Assembly: GCF_004116405.1 (NCBI RefSeq)
Contig: NZ_SDIC01000003.1
Span: forward strand, 124,001 to 188,000
Reading direction: 5' to 3'
Source: Halegenticoccus tardaugens
GTDB lineage: Archaea; Halobacteriota; Halobacteria; Halobacteriales; Haloferacaceae
DNA: 64,000 nt
Below are positions 17,315 to 25,801 of the stretch, one piece after another. Positions within the stretch are counted from its first letter, which is position 1. Each line of letters starts with the position of its first letter. Under the pieces are notes generated by a model. The model saw only the letters and a program-made list of their open reading frames with translations. It searched no databases and was not told where the DNA came from. The position numbers were made by a program, and so were the translations under genes.

Positions 17315-18505
17315 TCACGCTCGGTATCCGTCGCTCCCGTGCCGCCACTCTGCGTCCGTCCCCTCGCGCTGTCGTTCGACGTCCGGCCCGTCGCGGTTCG
17401 CCGACGTCCCGCTCGCGATCCCTTCTGCCTCCGTCGCCGTCGCGTTCGCGATCTCCTCGATGGCGTCGAGGCCGAGCATCTCGCGCGTCTCGGCGTCGAA
17501 CGTCTGGCTTTCGAGCCCTTCTGCCTCCTGGACGTCGCTGCCGGAGAGCTGTTTGCCGTAGCGGCCGACGAGCGAGGTGAGTTCCTGCGGCAGCACGAAC
17601 GTGGTGGATTCGCCCTCGCCGATGTGCTGGAGCGTCTCCATGCCCTTTTCGATGATCGCGCGCTCGCCCATCGACTCGGCGGACTTCGCCCGCAGGACCG
17701 TCGAGATGGCGTCGCCCTGCGCTTCGAGGATCTGGCTCTGCTTTTCGCCCTGCGCGCGGATGACGTTCGACTGCTTTTCCCCTTCGGCCTTCTCGACGGC
17801 GCTGCGGCGTTCGCCCTGCGCTTCGAGGATCATCGCCCGACGCCGGCGTTCCGCGCTCGTCTGTTGCTCCATCGCGTTTTCGACCTCCGGGCTGGGCCTC
17901 ACTTCGCGCACTTCGACGCTTTCGACGCGGATGCCCCACGCGTCGGTGGGTTCGTCGAGTTCGCGGCGGATGCGCGCGTTGATCTCGTCGCGGCGGCTCA
18001 GCGTGTCGTCGAGCTCCATGTCGCCGAGGACGGCGCGTAGCGTCGTCTGCGCGAGGTTCGACACCGCGATCTCGTAGTCGTCGACTTCGAGGAACGCGCG
18101 CTTCGCGTCCACGACGCGGATGTAGACGACGGCGTCGGCGGCGACGGGCGAGTTATCCTCGGTGATCGCCTCCTGACGGGGTACGTCGAGCGTCTGCGTC
18201 CGAAGGTCGAATGCGTACGTGCGGCTGACGAACGGCGGGACGACGTTGATGCCGGGTTCGAGCAGCTCGCGGTACTCGCCGAAGACGGTCAACGCCCGCT
18301 TTTCGTACGCGTTGACGATCTCGACGGCGCTGTAGACGGTCGCGCCCGCGAGAAGGAGCGCCGCGCCGCCACCGAGCGCGACCGGATCTTTCGGTGTCAC
18401 GAGGAGAGCGAGCAGGACGATCGCGCCGACGAACGCCTTTCGGAGGGGGCCCTTCGGAACGCCTCCCGCGCTGAGGCGGCCGAGTTCTCGAAAGATGTTT
18501 GCCAT
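17315..18505 (-). CDS. SPFH/Band 7 domain (stomatin-like) membrane protein
   Basis: The 396-aa protein has two N-terminal hydrophobic segments (about 23-41 and 44-60), an SPFH domain (about 64-235, with GEYRELLEPGINVVPPFVSR and QTLDVPRQEAITEDN), then an Ala/Glu/Gln-rich coiled coil (EAQGERRSAVEKAEGEKQ) typical of stomatins, which oligomerise at the membrane. An acidic disordered tail follows. No NfeD partner gene lies next to it. A TATA-like GGTATTTC about 25 nt before the ATG supports this start. Confidence 0.88.
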   Translation of the reverse strand: MANIFRELGRLSAGGVPKGPLRKAFVGAIVLLALLVTPKDPVALGGGAALLLAGATVYSAVEIVNAYEKRALTVFGEYRELLEPGINVVPPFVSRTYAFDLRTQTLDVPRQEAITEDNSPVAADAVVYIRVVDAKRAFLEVDDYEIAVSNLAQTTLRAVLGDMELDDTLSRRDEINARIRRELDEPTDAWGIRVESVEVREVRPSPEVENAMEQQTSAERRRRAMILEAQGERRSAVEKAEGEKQSNVIRAQGEKQSQILEAQGDAISTVLRAKSAESMGERAIIEKGMETLQHIGEGESTTFVLPQELTSLVGRYGKQLSGSDVQEAEGLESQTFDAETREMLGLDAIEEIANATATEAEGIASGTSANRDGPDVERQREGTDAEWRHGSDGYRA

Positions 18506-18578
18506 GTCTTCGAGTCGGGGTCCTCCGAAATACCTTTTTCTCCGGATCGAAGGGATCGAGTACTGCCCAGCGTCGTTC

Positions 18579-18740
18579 CTACTTCTCCTCGGCTTCCAGT
18601 TCGACCGCGAGGTCTCCGACCAAATCGAGACAGTCGTCGAGGAAGCCTGCGACGTCGTTCGACAGCGCCGCGTCGTCGATCTCTTCGAGGCTGGCGTGCG
18701 CTTCCCAGGCGAGCTCGGCGTTCGAGGTCCGTTCGCTCAT
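18579..18740 (-). CDS. Small acidic hypothetical protein (53 aa)
   Basis: This short frame starts MSERTSNAELAWEAHASLEE, ends in LEAEEK and is strongly acidic with amphipathic helices, unlike the Arg-rich composition of non-coding frames here. It fills the space between the SPFH gene (start 18505) and the 2H phosphoesterase gene. No function is known; it looks like one of the many small conserved haloarchaeal proteins. Confidence 0.65.
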   Translation of the reverse strand: MSERTSNAELAWEAHASLEEIDDAALSNDVAGFLDDCLDLVGDLAVELEAEEK

Positions 18741-18867
18741 CGTCTCACGGTCGTGCGACGATCGGCTGCCGCGATAGGCGTTGGTTCGACTCGCAATCCG
18801 CGAGACTGCGGGCGACGCTCGGTCTCCCGATCGACATTCTGATACCCGCTGCCCGCCGTTGCCCGGT

Positions 18868-19365
18868 GTGTACAGCCTGAACGTCCCCGTCCCCGGCGCG
18901 GTCGAGCGGCTGACGGCCGACCTCCACCCTCGCTTGACCGCCTTCGATCGGATCCGCGAGCGTCACACGCTCGTCGCGAAGCGGTTGGGGGAGGGCCCGC
19001 CGCACCGTCTCCGGGAGCGGTTGCGAGATCTCCTCCGCGGGACCGACCCGTTCGAGGCTCGAGTCGTCGGCGTCGACTACTTCGAGACGCCGACCCGCGG
19101 GCGGGGTCCGGTCGTCTACCTCGCCGTCGAGAGTCCCGGCCTCCGCGCCCTCCACGACCGGCTGACCGAATCGTTCGACGCCATAGCGGGGATCGAGGGA
19201 TCCGCGTACGTCCCGCACGTCACGCTCGCGCGCGGCGGCTCGGTCGAGACGGCGGCGGACCTGTCGGCGACGACGATCGAGCCGATCTCGTGGACCGTCT
19301 CGCGGCTCGACCTCTGGAGCGCCGAGTACCGCGAAGTCGCGGAATCGATCCGACTCCCGCGGTGA
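18868..19365 (+). CDS. 2'-5' RNA ligase family protein (2H phosphoesterase)
   Basis: The 165-aa product shows the two His-x-Thr motifs of the 2H superfamily: HTL in IRERHTLVAKRL (about residue 32) and HVT in VPHVTLARGG (about residue 115). It acts on cyclic phosphodiester or 2'-5' RNA linkages in characterised members. The GTG start (VYSLNVPVPGAVERL) matches the usual family N terminus, where the first strand begins at once. It converges with the P450 gene, with only about 25 nt between stops. Confidence 0.82.
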   Translation: MYSLNVPVPGAVERLTADLHPRLTAFDRIRERHTLVAKRLGEGPPHRLRERLRDLLRGTDPFEARVVGVDYFETPTRGRGPVVYLAVESPGLRALHDRLTESFDAIAGIEGSAYVPHVTLARGGSVETAADLSATTIEPISWTVSRLDLWSAEYREVAESIRLPR

Positions 19366-19390
19366 GCGATTCTTCGTTGCCGCTCTCACG

Positions 19391-20746
19391 TCAATCGGCT
19401 CTGCGCGCCCGGAGCGTCATCGTCACCGGCTCGCGTGGGTGCATCGTCAGCGATCCGCGGAGCTCGATCGGCGGCTCGCCCGCGTAATCGAGTTCGAACC
19501 GCTGGGCGACGGTGCCGAGGATCAGCTTCGCCTCCATCATCGAGAACTGCTTTCCGATACAGTGGCGCGAGCCGCCGCCGAACGGGAAGTACGAAAACCG
19601 CGGTCGGGCGGATCGGCGCTCCGGCGTCCAGCGGTCGGGATCGAAGGCCTCGGGATCGTCGTAGTACCGCGGCGAGCGGTGGACGGCCCACTGCGGAAGC
19701 ATCACGGCGGCCCCCGCCGGGACGCGGTACCCGCCGAGCTTCACGTCGACCTTCGGCTGGCGGAACATGACGTACACCGGCGGGTACAGCCGCATCGTCT
19801 CCAGCAGCACGCGCTCGGTGTACCGCAGGCGTCGGAGATCGGCCATCGTCGGCGCGTCGCCGCCGAGCACCTCGTTCAGCTCTCGGTGAACCCGCGCCTC
19901 CGTTTCGGGGTGTTGTGAGAGCAGGTACCACGCGTAGGTGAGCGTCAGCGCGGTCGTGTCGTGGCCCGCGAGGAGCATCGTCATCACCTCGTCGCGGATC
20001 TGCTCGTCCGTCTGCTCGCCGCGCGCCTGCGCCCGAAGCAGGAGCGACAGGAGATCCGTCTTCCCCGTCTCCGTCCGCCCCTCCTCCGTCTCCGTCCCGC
20101 GTCGCTCCTCGACGATCTCGTCGATGACGCCCTCCAGCGTCTCGATCGCCGTTCTGTAGTCTCGGTTCTCCCGGGTCGGGGCCCACTCGGGAACCAGGAA
20201 CCGAATCGGATCCGGCTCGAAGCGCGCCCCGAGCGGTTCGAGGTTTTCCTGGACGAGACGGACGCGCTCGTCCGTGAGCTCCGTCCCGAGCATCGCGTCG
20301 ACGATGATCTTCACCGTCAGCCGCGCCATCTCGATTCCCACGTCGACGGCGTCGCCGTCCGCCCACCCCCCCGCCATCGCCTCGGTGTAGTCGGTCATCG
20401 TCCCCGCGAGACCCGCGAGTCGTTGCATGTGGAAGGCCGGCTGGGCGAGGTCGCGCTGTCTGCGCCACTCGTCGCCCTCGCTCAGCAGGAGGCCGTTTCC
20501 GAGCAGTTCGGCCAGCGCCTCGTCCTGGAACCGCGGCTTTCTGAACCTCTCCTCTTCCGTCACCAGCACCCGCTCGATATCGTCGGGATCCGCGAGCATG
20601 TACGTCTCCATCGGACCGAGTTGGAACCGAGCGACGTCGCCGTACGCCTCGGCGCACGCGGTGATGAACGAAAACGGATCACGCGCGTACTGCCGCGTGT
20701 TCCCGATGACCGGGAGTCCCCTCGGACCCGGCGGTTGCGTGCTCAT
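19391..20746 (-). CDS. Cytochrome P450
   Basis: The 451-aa heme monooxygenase has the proline-rich N terminus (PPGPRGLPVIGN) without a membrane anchor, the I-helix oxygen motif AGHDTTA, the ExxR motif (ETMR), the PERF-like segment (FDPDRWTPE) and the heme-Cys loop FGGGSRHCIG. It is a complete soluble P450 of normal length; the substrate is unknown. No ferredoxin or reductase gene is adjacent. A perfect 16-bp palindrome lies between its TATA-like box and ATG, so repression by a dimeric regulator is likely. Confidence 0.92.
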   Translation of the reverse strand: MSTQPPGPRGLPVIGNTRQYARDPFSFITACAEAYGDVARFQLGPMETYMLADPDDIERVLVTEEERFRKPRFQDEALAELLGNGLLLSEGDEWRRQRDLAQPAFHMQRLAGLAGTMTDYTEAMAGGWADGDAVDVGIEMARLTVKIIVDAMLGTELTDERVRLVQENLEPLGARFEPDPIRFLVPEWAPTRENRDYRTAIETLEGVIDEIVEERRGTETEEGRTETGKTDLLSLLLRAQARGEQTDEQIRDEVMTMLLAGHDTTALTLTYAWYLLSQHPETEARVHRELNEVLGGDAPTMADLRRLRYTERVLLETMRLYPPVYVMFRQPKVDVKLGGYRVPAGAAVMLPQWAVHRSPRYYDDPEAFDPDRWTPERRSARPRFSYFPFGGGSRHCIGKQFSMMEAKLILGTVAQRFELDYAGEPPIELRGSLTMHPREPVTMTLRARRAD

Positions 20747-20749
20747 CCT

Positions 20750-20777
20750 CCGTCCCTAGGGACGGTCGTCGCATAAG
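20750..20777 (-). promoter_or_regulatory. P450 promoter with perfect 16-bp palindrome
   Basis: CCGTCCCTAGGGACGG (20750-20765) is a perfect palindrome ending 4 nt before the P450 ATG. The TATA-like CTTATG (20772-20777, minus strand) is centred about 28 nt before the start. The palindrome therefore covers the expected transcription start and the GGAGG just before ATG, the classic position for a repressor operator. Confidence 0.6.
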
Positions 20778-20858
20778 GATTCGTTCGCGTCGGATGCGCT
20801 GGACCCTCTTCGTCGCCGAAGCGTTCACGTTCTGCTCGCGGTCTCCACCCGCACCGCG

Positions 20859-23147
20859 CTACGGCTGCGGCGGCGCGCCGTCGTAGGCGTCGTGGTCGGC
20901 GTAGAAGTTCAACATCGCGAACTTCAGCTTCTCCGGTCCGACGTCGATGAGCTCCTCGCGTTCCTCGACCGGGAACGAATCGCGAACGCCGTACTTCCCC
21001 ATGTCCGCCTCGGTGTACCGCTTGTCGACGAGCACCCGAACGCCGAAGTCGTCCGGCGAGCGGATCACCCGTCCGAGCGCCTGCCGCGTCTTGCGGATCG
21101 TCGGAATCTCCACCGCGTACGTCCACCCGGCGTCGCGCGTCCGATCCGAGTACGCCCGATCGTACGCGCCCTGCACCGCCTCCATCCTGTCCGACAGGTG
21201 CGGGTAGGGGACCCCGACGACGACCACCGTCCGCGCGTCGTCGCCGTCGAAGCTCACGCCCTCCGCGAGCGTCCCCCACAGCGACGTAAAGAGCGCCGCG
21301 TCTTCGGAGGCGACGAACCGTCCGCGGAGGTCCTCGGCCCGCGTGCCGGGTTCGTCGAGCAGCAGCTTCGTTCCCCGGGCGGTCGCCGCGAGCGTTCCAT
21401 CCGGGGGGGCCCCGTCGGCGTCCGATCCGCGAAATCCGTCGGCCGATCCGCCATCGCTCGGTTTCACGGCACCGTCCGACCCGATTCGGCCGCCCGCGCC
21501 GCCCCCCAGTCGCTCGTAGTAGCGCTCGGCCTCGGCGTACGAGGGGAAAAAGAGCAGCGCGTTGCCCGGCGTAAAGCGGATCGCGTCCTCCAGCACGCCC
21601 GCGACGGTCGCCTGCGTCTCCGCGTCGTTGCGCTCGCTGGCGAAAAGCGGCGGCGTCCCGACCGCGTACGTCCGCCGGTTCTCCTCCGGATAGGCCAGCC
21701 CGTACGCGAGCGTCGCCGGGTTCTGTATCCCGAGTACGTCCTCCGTCACGTCGAACGGCCGCAACGTCGCGCTCATCAGCACGCTGGCCGACACCTCCTC
21801 GAACAGCTCGCGCGTCACCTCTTGGGGGATGCAGGTGTACAACTCGGCGCGTCCGTAGATCTCGTCGGTACCCGAGTCCCGCCGAACCGACACCATCGGG
21901 TGCTGGCCGAGCGACGCGCCGTCGTCCATCCACGCGCCGATGAACGCCGCCGCCTGCAGGGTCTGACACTCCGCGTGCGTCGTCGCCTCGCCGTCCCTGT
22001 ACGCCCGCTCGTACTCGTCGTCGAGCGCCTGCCCCAACTGGAGGGCCAGCTCCAGTTCGGTCTCGATCCCCCGCCCCTCGTACTCCTCCAGGAAGACGAG
22101 CGTCAGATCGTCCCGCCGGTCCTCGTTCGCGACGGCGAGGTCGTGCCAGTTTTCCCCCACCTGCTCTCGCTCCCCGAACTCGAGGGCGTCCTCGTACGTC
22201 TCGCGCAGCGCCCGGTGGAACGCGCCGACGACGTTCTCGGCAGGCTCCGCCCGCGAGTCGTCCGCGCCGTCGAGTTCGTTCAGCGCGCTTTCGAGGGTGT
22301 TCTCGGTGAGGGTTCGGGTGGCGTGATCGCGCGCCGCCGACTCGACGTTGTGCGCCTCGTCGAAGACGGTGATCACGTCCTCGGGGTCGCGGTCGAGCCA
22401 CCGGAAGAACTGCTCGCGGATCGTCGGGTCGAGCAGGTGGTGGTAGTTGCAGACGACGAGGTCGACGCCCTCCATCCCCTCCTTCAGCAGCTCGTAGCCG
22501 CACAGCCCCCGCTCGTCGGCGTACTCGTACACGTCGTCCGGCGTTCGCACGTCCTCGAACAGCCACGCGAAGAAGTCGTCGGTGTCGCTGACGAGATTCT
22601 CGTAGTAGTGCTCGCAGACGTTGCCCTCGCGCAGCGTCTCCAACTCCTCTTCGACCGACCCGAGTTCGTCCATGACGGCGCTTCGAGCCTCGGCCGCCCC
22701 CGAATCACCGTCCCGACTCTCCCCGAGGAGGGCGCGCTGGCGTTCCTCCAGCTGCCGCTTGTCCGCCTCCTTCTCCACGACCGCCCTCGTCGCGTCTCGG
22801 AGGCTCTGGCACTCCTGGTACCCCACGTCGATGTGGCACATCGACGCCTTGCCCCGGAACACGACCGCCCGGATCGGCTCCTTGCGGGTGATCGCTCGAG
22901 CGTCCTCGACGAACTGGCGCATCTGCTGGTGGACGTTCGTCGTGATGACGACCGTCTTGTCGTGTTCGCGGGCGTGCTCCAGCGCCGGGACGAGCGCCGA
23001 GAGGGTCTTTCCCGTCCCCGGCGCGCCCTCCATGAGCACGTCCTGTCCGCGGGCCAGCGCGTTGGCGACCCGATCCATCGCCTCCCGCTGGTTCGGATAC
23101 GGCTCCTCGTACGGGAAGAACCGCAGATGTCCGTTCGTTTCGGCCAC
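20859..23147 (-). CDS. XPD/DinG-type ATP-dependent DNA helicase
   Basis: The 762-aa superfamily 2 helicase has Walker A EGAPGTGKTLSAL, Walker B DEAHN, SAT-like motif LMSATLRP and motif VI GRVIRSPDDFG. Four cysteines between motifs Ia and II (SMCHI, YQECQ, NVCEH, GLCGY) are placed as the 4Fe-4S ligands of XPD helicases. It probably unwinds DNA 5' to 3' in repair. A Gly/Asp-rich insert lies near residue 570. I chose the GTG (VAETNGHLRFFPYEEPY): a TATA box TTTTAAT is 28 nt upstream, while the ATG at 23168 is only about 7 nt from that box. Confidence 0.88.
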   Translation of the reverse strand: MAETNGHLRFFPYEEPYPNQREAMDRVANALARGQDVLMEGAPGTGKTLSALVPALEHAREHDKTVVITTNVHQQMRQFVEDARAITRKEPIRAVVFRGKASMCHIDVGYQECQSLRDATRAVVEKEADKRQLEERQRALLGESRDGDSGAAEARSAVMDELGSVEEELETLREGNVCEHYYENLVSDTDDFFAWLFEDVRTPDDVYEYADERGLCGYELLKEGMEGVDLVVCNYHHLLDPTIREQFFRWLDRDPEDVITVFDEAHNVESAARDHATRTLTENTLESALNELDGADDSRAEPAENVVGAFHRALRETYEDALEFGEREQVGENWHDLAVANEDRRDDLTLVFLEEYEGRGIETELELALQLGQALDDEYERAYRDGEATTHAECQTLQAAAFIGAWMDDGASLGQHPMVSVRRDSGTDEIYGRAELYTCIPQEVTRELFEEVSASVLMSATLRPFDVTEDVLGIQNPATLAYGLAYPEENRRTYAVGTPPLFASERNDAETQATVAGVLEDAIRFTPGNALLFFPSYAEAERYYERLGGGAGGRIGSDGAVKPSDGGSADGFRGSDADGAPPDGTLAATARGTKLLLDEPGTRAEDLRGRFVASEDAALFTSLWGTLAEGVSFDGDDARTVVVVGVPYPHLSDRMEAVQGAYDRAYSDRTRDAGWTYAVEIPTIRKTRQALGRVIRSPDDFGVRVLVDKRYTEADMGKYGVRDSFPVEEREELIDVGPEKLKFAMLNFYADHDAYDGAPPQP

Positions 23148-23171
23148 TGAGGTCCCCTTGTTCGTCATCGG

Positions 23172-23178
23172 ATTAAAA
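23172..23178 (-). promoter_or_regulatory. TATA box of the helicase gene
   Basis: TTTTAAT on the minus strand is centred 28 nt upstream of the GTG at 23147, which implies a leaderless mRNA starting at that GTG and makes the upstream ATG at 23168 unlikely as the start. Confidence 0.5.
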
Positions 23179-23298
23179 CGCTCGGGGGACGGAGCCGGTC
23201 GGATGGCACGGGTTCGCATACATCAACCTTCCCCCCTTCTGCGCGGCACGCGCCTCGCCGGGACAGGACCTTGGTCGAACGTCCGAAATTCCATTCCG

Positions 23299-23775
23299 AT
23301 GGCTTCCGAAACCGCAACTCCGACCGCGACGGTGGAACGAACCGAGCACGGAAACTGGAAGGCCGGCGTCGTCGCCGGCCTCGCCGGCGGACTCGTGATG
23401 GGCGCGATGCTCTCGCTGCTGATGACGCCGGTCATAGAGGCCGCGATCCCGGCGCTGTACGGTCTCTCGGGCGGCATCGCCGGCTGGACGATCCACATGG
23501 CCAATAGCGCGATCCTCGGCGTCGTCTTCGCCGCGCTCGCCGGCGCGCTGCCGCGGTACGCCGAGACGCCGCTCGAAAGCGCCGGTCTCGGCGCCGTCTA
23601 CGGCGTCGTCCTCTGGGTCGTCCTCGCCGGGTTCGTCATGCCGATCTGGCTCGCCGCGGTCGGCTTTCCGATGGCGCCGCCGATCCCCAACCTCGACCCG
23701 ATGAGCCTCGTCGGCCACGTCGTCTACGGCGCGATTCTCGGGGCGACCTACCCGACTCTCGTCGGCCGGATGTAG
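23299..23775 (+). CDS. Small four-helix membrane protein, copy 1 of a tandem pair
   Basis: The 158-aa product has about four membrane segments (near 22-44, 52-80, 100-122 and 135-157) with Gly-rich faces (VVAGLAGGLVMGAM, LYGLSGGIAGWTIHMANSAILGVVF). The first 20 residues are Thr-rich and cytosolic or extracellular. It belongs to an uncharacterised haloarchaeal membrane family. A close paralogue follows about 280 bp downstream, with DNA identity over long blocks, so the pair is a recent duplication or is kept alike by gene conversion. Confidence 0.75.
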   Translation: MASETATPTATVERTEHGNWKAGVVAGLAGGLVMGAMLSLLMTPVIEAAIPALYGLSGGIAGWTIHMANSAILGVVFAALAGALPRYAETPLESAGLGAVYGVVLWVVLAGFVMPIWLAAVGFPMAPPIPNLDPMSLVGHVVYGAILGATYPTLVGRM

Positions 23776-23856
23776 GTTCCGTCGACGGCGTTCGACTCCG
23801 CCGGTCTCGGTCGATCCCCGGCGTCGGCCAGACGTGGGCGACGATCCGAACCGAAC

Positions 23857-23940
23857 TATAGTAGCGTCTGCAGGTCATTACACACTCGACCCCATGCCGT
23901 CATGCGGTCGGATGTGCATACGGTTGCAGACGCTACTATA
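23857..23940. repeat. 84-bp inverted-repeat element, MITE-like
   Basis: TATAGTAGCGTCTGCA at 23857-23872 is repeated as its exact reverse complement at 23925-23940. The 52-bp interior continues a weaker symmetry (CACACTCGACC opposite GGTCGGATGTG). The element lies between the tandem membrane-protein genes and encodes nothing. Sharp, symmetric ends and small size suggest a miniature inverted-repeat transposable element. No target-site duplication beyond one or two bases is evident, so a strong terminator or attenuator hairpin is the alternative. Confidence 0.6.
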
Positions 23941-24053
23941 TCACCTCACCGATCCCGATATGACACGCGCTCACGTCTATCACGGTTTTTCCGGTGTGCG
24001 CCGCTCGCGCCCTCGCGACGCGAGGTTTTGGCCCGGAACGGCGTCTTCTCAGC

Positions 24054-24557
24054 ATGGCATCCGCTACACCGACTACGACCGTTCCCGAAACCGCGACGCC
24101 GACCTCCTGGCAGGGCGGCGTCGTCGCCGGCCTCGCCGGCGGACTCGTGATGGGCGCGCTGTTCGCGATCTTCGCGCCTCCGCTTCTCACCGACGCGATC
24201 CCGGCGCTGTACGGGCTCTCGGGCGGCCTCGCCGGCTGGACGATCCACATGGCCAACAGCGCGATCCTCGGCGTCGTCTTCGCGGCGATCGCCCGGGCGC
24301 TCCCGAAGTACAGCGACACGACGATGAAGAGCACCGGCCTCGGAGCCGTCTACGGCGCCGTCCTCTGGATCGCCCTCGCGGCGGTCGTCATGCCGATCTG
24401 GCTCGCCGCGGTCGACTTCCCGGCCGTGCCGCCGCTGCCGAACGTCGACCTCATGGGGCTCGTGTTCCACGTCGCCTACGGCCTCGTCCTGGGCGCGACG
24501 TACCCGGCGTTCAGCCGCTGGCTGTCGCCCAAGGAGACGGCGTCTCCGGCGGCGTAA
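24054..24557 (+). CDS. Small four-helix membrane protein, copy 2 of a tandem pair
   Basis: The 167-aa product is a paralogue of the upstream 158-aa protein, with the same membrane topology and shared motifs (VVAGLAGGLVMGA, IPALYGLSGG, AGWTIHMANSAILGVVFAA, VMPIWLAAV). It differs in the N-terminal tail and has a slightly longer C terminus. The ATG at 24054 (MASATPTTTVPETATP) parallels the start of copy 1. The function is unknown; a Gly-rich helical bundle of this size could be a small transporter or membrane-organising protein, but no motif supports a specific role. Confidence 0.75.
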   Translation: MASATPTTTVPETATPTSWQGGVVAGLAGGLVMGALFAIFAPPLLTDAIPALYGLSGGLAGWTIHMANSAILGVVFAAIARALPKYSDTTMKSTGLGAVYGAVLWIALAAVVMPIWLAAVDFPAVPPLPNVDLMGLVFHVAYGLVLGATYPAFSRWLSPKETASPAA

Positions 24558-24600
24558 GGCGACCGATCGGCCTCGCACCCCGCGATTTTCCGCGCGACTC

Positions 24601-25647
24601 TCACCCCTCGGCCACGTAGAGGCCCGTCCAGTACGTCCGTTCCTTGTAGCGGACGAGGTACTCCCCGCTGACGGATCGCTTCTCTTCGCTCTCTCCGTCC
24701 TCTTCGCTCTTTCCACCCTCCTCGCTCTTTCCGTTCTCGTCGCTCCCCTCGCCCGTCAACTCGTCAACCGCCGAGTGGACGTCCTCCCCCTCGTGGAACC
24801 GCTCTGCGAGTTCTTCGACCGCCTCGGGCACCGACTCGTCGTGCGGGACGACGTACCCCTCCTTCCCGTCGATCGCCCGCGAGACGACTTCCTCCTCGTC
24901 GGACGACAGCCCCTCCAGCGCGAACTCGCACCGTTCCCGGACGTCCGCGCCGAACGACTCCGTCGACTCGGAGATCCGCGCCGCGTCGTACTCGTAGGTC
25001 TCCAGCGGCGCGTCGTGCGATCCGTCGACGGCGAAGCGTCCGCGCGTCTCCTCGTCCCAGACGATCACCGAGTACTCCGGCTCCGGAACCAGCGCGGACT
25101 CCCCGACCTCGTCGTCGAGGTACAGAAGCGACGTGCCGAAACCGAGGAACTCGATGTCGTCCCAGCCCCGCTCCTCGAACGTCTCCCTGTCGACCGCCGG
25201 GAGGTCGGCGTACGCGATCGCCTCGTCGTCGTCGACCTCGCCGTCCGCCGGATCCAGCGTGATGAAGAACGTGGTCGCCGGTTCCGAATCGACCACCGCG
25301 TGCGAGAGTTCGTAGACCGCCCCCTCGTGGACGAACGCCCCGTACTCGGGCAGCGGCGGCTCGGTCCCCTCGGCTCGCGGCGATTCGCCCGCGACCGCCT
25401 CGGCGATCAGCTCCTGCTCCTCTTTCGGCCATTCGAGGCTCGGGTCCGGGATCACGCGCGTCGCGATCTCCGCGTCCGTGACGGCGTCCATCTCGACGGT
25501 CGCAGAGGGCATCCTGCCGACGGCCGCCTCGCCGTTTCCGAAGCCGGAACTTCCGAGTTCGGAACTCCCCGGCCCGGTGCATCCGGCGAGCGTCGACGCG
25601 GCGAGGGCGGTGCCGCACGCGAGGAGATCGCGTCGGTTCAGGTTCAT
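24601..25647 (-). CDS. Tat-exported lipoprotein of unknown function
   Basis: The 348-aa product starts MNLNRRDLLACGTALAASTLAGC, which is a twin-Arg signal with a lipobox, so it is a secreted lipoprotein. The mature part is highly acidic and has no enzymatic motif I recognise. Near the C terminus a low-complexity run of Gly/Lys/Ser/Glu repeats (GKSEE-type, about residues 300-325) precedes a final strand pair (YLVRYKERTYWTGLYV). The chosen ATG gives the signal peptide directly; an upstream start would bury it. Confidence 0.75.
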   Translation of the reverse strand: MNLNRRDLLACGTALAASTLAGCTGPGSSELGSSGFGNGEAAVGRMPSATVEMDAVTDAEIATRVIPDPSLEWPKEEQELIAEAVAGESPRAEGTEPPLPEYGAFVHEGAVYELSHAVVDSEPATTFFITLDPADGEVDDDEAIAYADLPAVDRETFEERGWDDIEFLGFGTSLLYLDDEVGESALVPEPEYSVIVWDEETRGRFAVDGSHDAPLETYEYDAARISESTESFGADVRERCEFALEGLSSDEEEVVSRAIDGKEGYVVPHDESVPEAVEELAERFHEGEDVHSAVDELTGEGSDENGKSEEGGKSEEDGESEEKRSVSGEYLVRYKERTYWTGLYVAEG

Positions 25648-25743
25648 ACGAACCTCTCCCACCCGCGGGAGAAAAAGTGATACGTTGACACAAACGACCG
25701 TTTCACCCACCTTTTCATCGTCGGGCGCGAGCGCGCCGCTCCT

Positions 25744-25779
25744 CGAAAAAGCTGGACCAAAAAGGCCGCTCGCTCGGCC
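25744..25779 (-). terminator. Terminator of the arginine operon
   Basis: On the minus strand, just after the argF stop, GGCCG-AGCGAG-CGGCC forms a 5-bp GC stem (25764-25779), followed by TTTTT (25759-25763) and a second T5 run (25746-25750). Archaeal termination depends mainly on the T-runs. Confidence 0.6.
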
Positions 25780-25801
25780 GCCGACCTCGCTCGCGGATCG
25801 A

